DNA from: Argonema galeatum A003/A1
Lineage (GTDB): Bacteria > Cyanobacteriota > Cyanobacteriia > Cyanobacteriales > Aerosakkonemataceae
Assembly: GCF_023333595.1 (NCBI RefSeq)
Contig: NZ_JAIQZM010000002.1
Location: forward strand, 175,068-239,067
Length of the DNA stretch: 64,000 bases
Reading direction: 5' to 3'
Positions 63,779-64,000 of the stretch are shown here, piece by piece; the first letter of the stretch is position 1; every line of letters starts with the position of its first letter. The position numbers and the translations under genes are program-made. The notes under the pieces are model-generated. The model searched no databases. It was not told the DNA's origin and was given only the letters and a program-made list of their open reading frames with translations.

Positions 63779-64000
63779 CTATTCATCCAAGCGCAGCAGC
63801 TTACGGTAGAACGCTTTGTTAAAATCGATTGAACGAGAGGTCTTAAAAATCGTTATGACTTCTATTAAGAAGCTAACAAATTCATTATTAGCCAGGGTGA
63901 TTTCATAACTCAGTTCTGCATTACCATCAAACTGCAAGCGACAGCGGGTAAGATCTGATGGTAGCGCGGCCACATTCCAGGTCGCAACGAAGGGGATACT
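63779..64000 (-). CDS. Uncharacterised protein (5' partial at window edge)
   Basis: At least 73 residues. The frame runs to the right edge of the window: SIPFVATWNVAALPSDLTRC, RLQFDGNAELSYEITLANNE, FVSFLIEVITIFKTSRSIDF, NKAFYRKLLRLDE, stop at 63779. The start is outside; GTG 63973 is inside the frame but not needed. Family not recognised; it looks like a small beta-strand-rich cyanobacterial protein. Confidence 0.6.
   Translation of the reverse strand, partial: SIPFVATWNVAALPSDLTRCRLQFDGNAELSYEITLANNEFVSFLIEVITIFKTSRSIDFNKAFYRKLLRLDE

Overview
The window reads as chromosomal DNA of a filamentous, repeat-rich cyanobacterium, probably Oscillatoriales/Microcoleaceae-like. The evidence is the very frequent HIP1 octamer GCGATCGC, cyanobacterial marker families (Ycf23/DUF561, DUF760, a group 2 sigma factor, two-domain HisIE, TTG-initiated HemL, cyanobacterial LexA with its own SOS box), several Uma2/DUF820 genes, and many heptamer/octamer tandem repeats and palindromic MITE-like elements between genes. 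No rRNA, tRNA or CRISPR array was found.

Layout. 1-6 kb: end of a zinc-ribbon gene, GNAT acetyltransferase with an in-frame repeat insertion, small membrane protein, AmpG-like permease, lexA, argF, and a two-gene photolyase-like pair. 6-16 kb: WD40 propeller, Uma2, a frameshifted nuclease-like gene, cysteine desulfurase, GT4 glycosyltransferase, DUF2079 membrane protein, a SasA-like fragment, mutT, DUF760, a group 2 sigma factor. 16-23.8 kb: Ycf23, a sugar aminotransferase, FetB-like permease, a large coiled-coil membrane protein, an SDR, and sucC. 23.8-34.4 kb is an accessory island that separates sucC from sucD. It holds a TnpB, an Uma2 gene and a giant (2224 aa) RTX protein with a hydrolase-like N-terminus. 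34.4-44.6 kb: sucD, an ABC exporter locus (one ATPase, two permeases, the tail of a third), DUF2993, ChrA, two Uma2 genes. 44.6-47.4 kb: UDP-glucose dehydrogenase and UDP-glucuronate decarboxylase, which would convert UDP-glucose to UDP-xylose for polysaccharides.

47.8-50.9 kb is the best candidate for an interesting system. A AAA/SMC-type ATPase overlaps an HNH nuclease by 4 nt, like the PtuAB (Septu) defence pair. The pair sits between two 56-bp direct repeats that differ at only three positions. 51.6-64 kb: lepA with a hairpin-rich upstream region resembling a TnpB right end/omegaRNA, an RHH protein with a palindromic operator candidate, two tandem GAF histidine kinases, hisIE, chaB, hemL, a DUF202 gene truncated by a small repeat, yajQ, MAPEG, a DprA-like protein, a BioD/DRTGG protein and a partial gene.

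Small inverted-repeat elements have shaped the gene ends. They supply a stop codon (DUF202), end at a start codon (chrA), lie inside a reading frame (GNAT), or abut stops (DegT aminotransferase, Uma2). All assignments come from reading the sequence and recalling family motifs; no database search was run.
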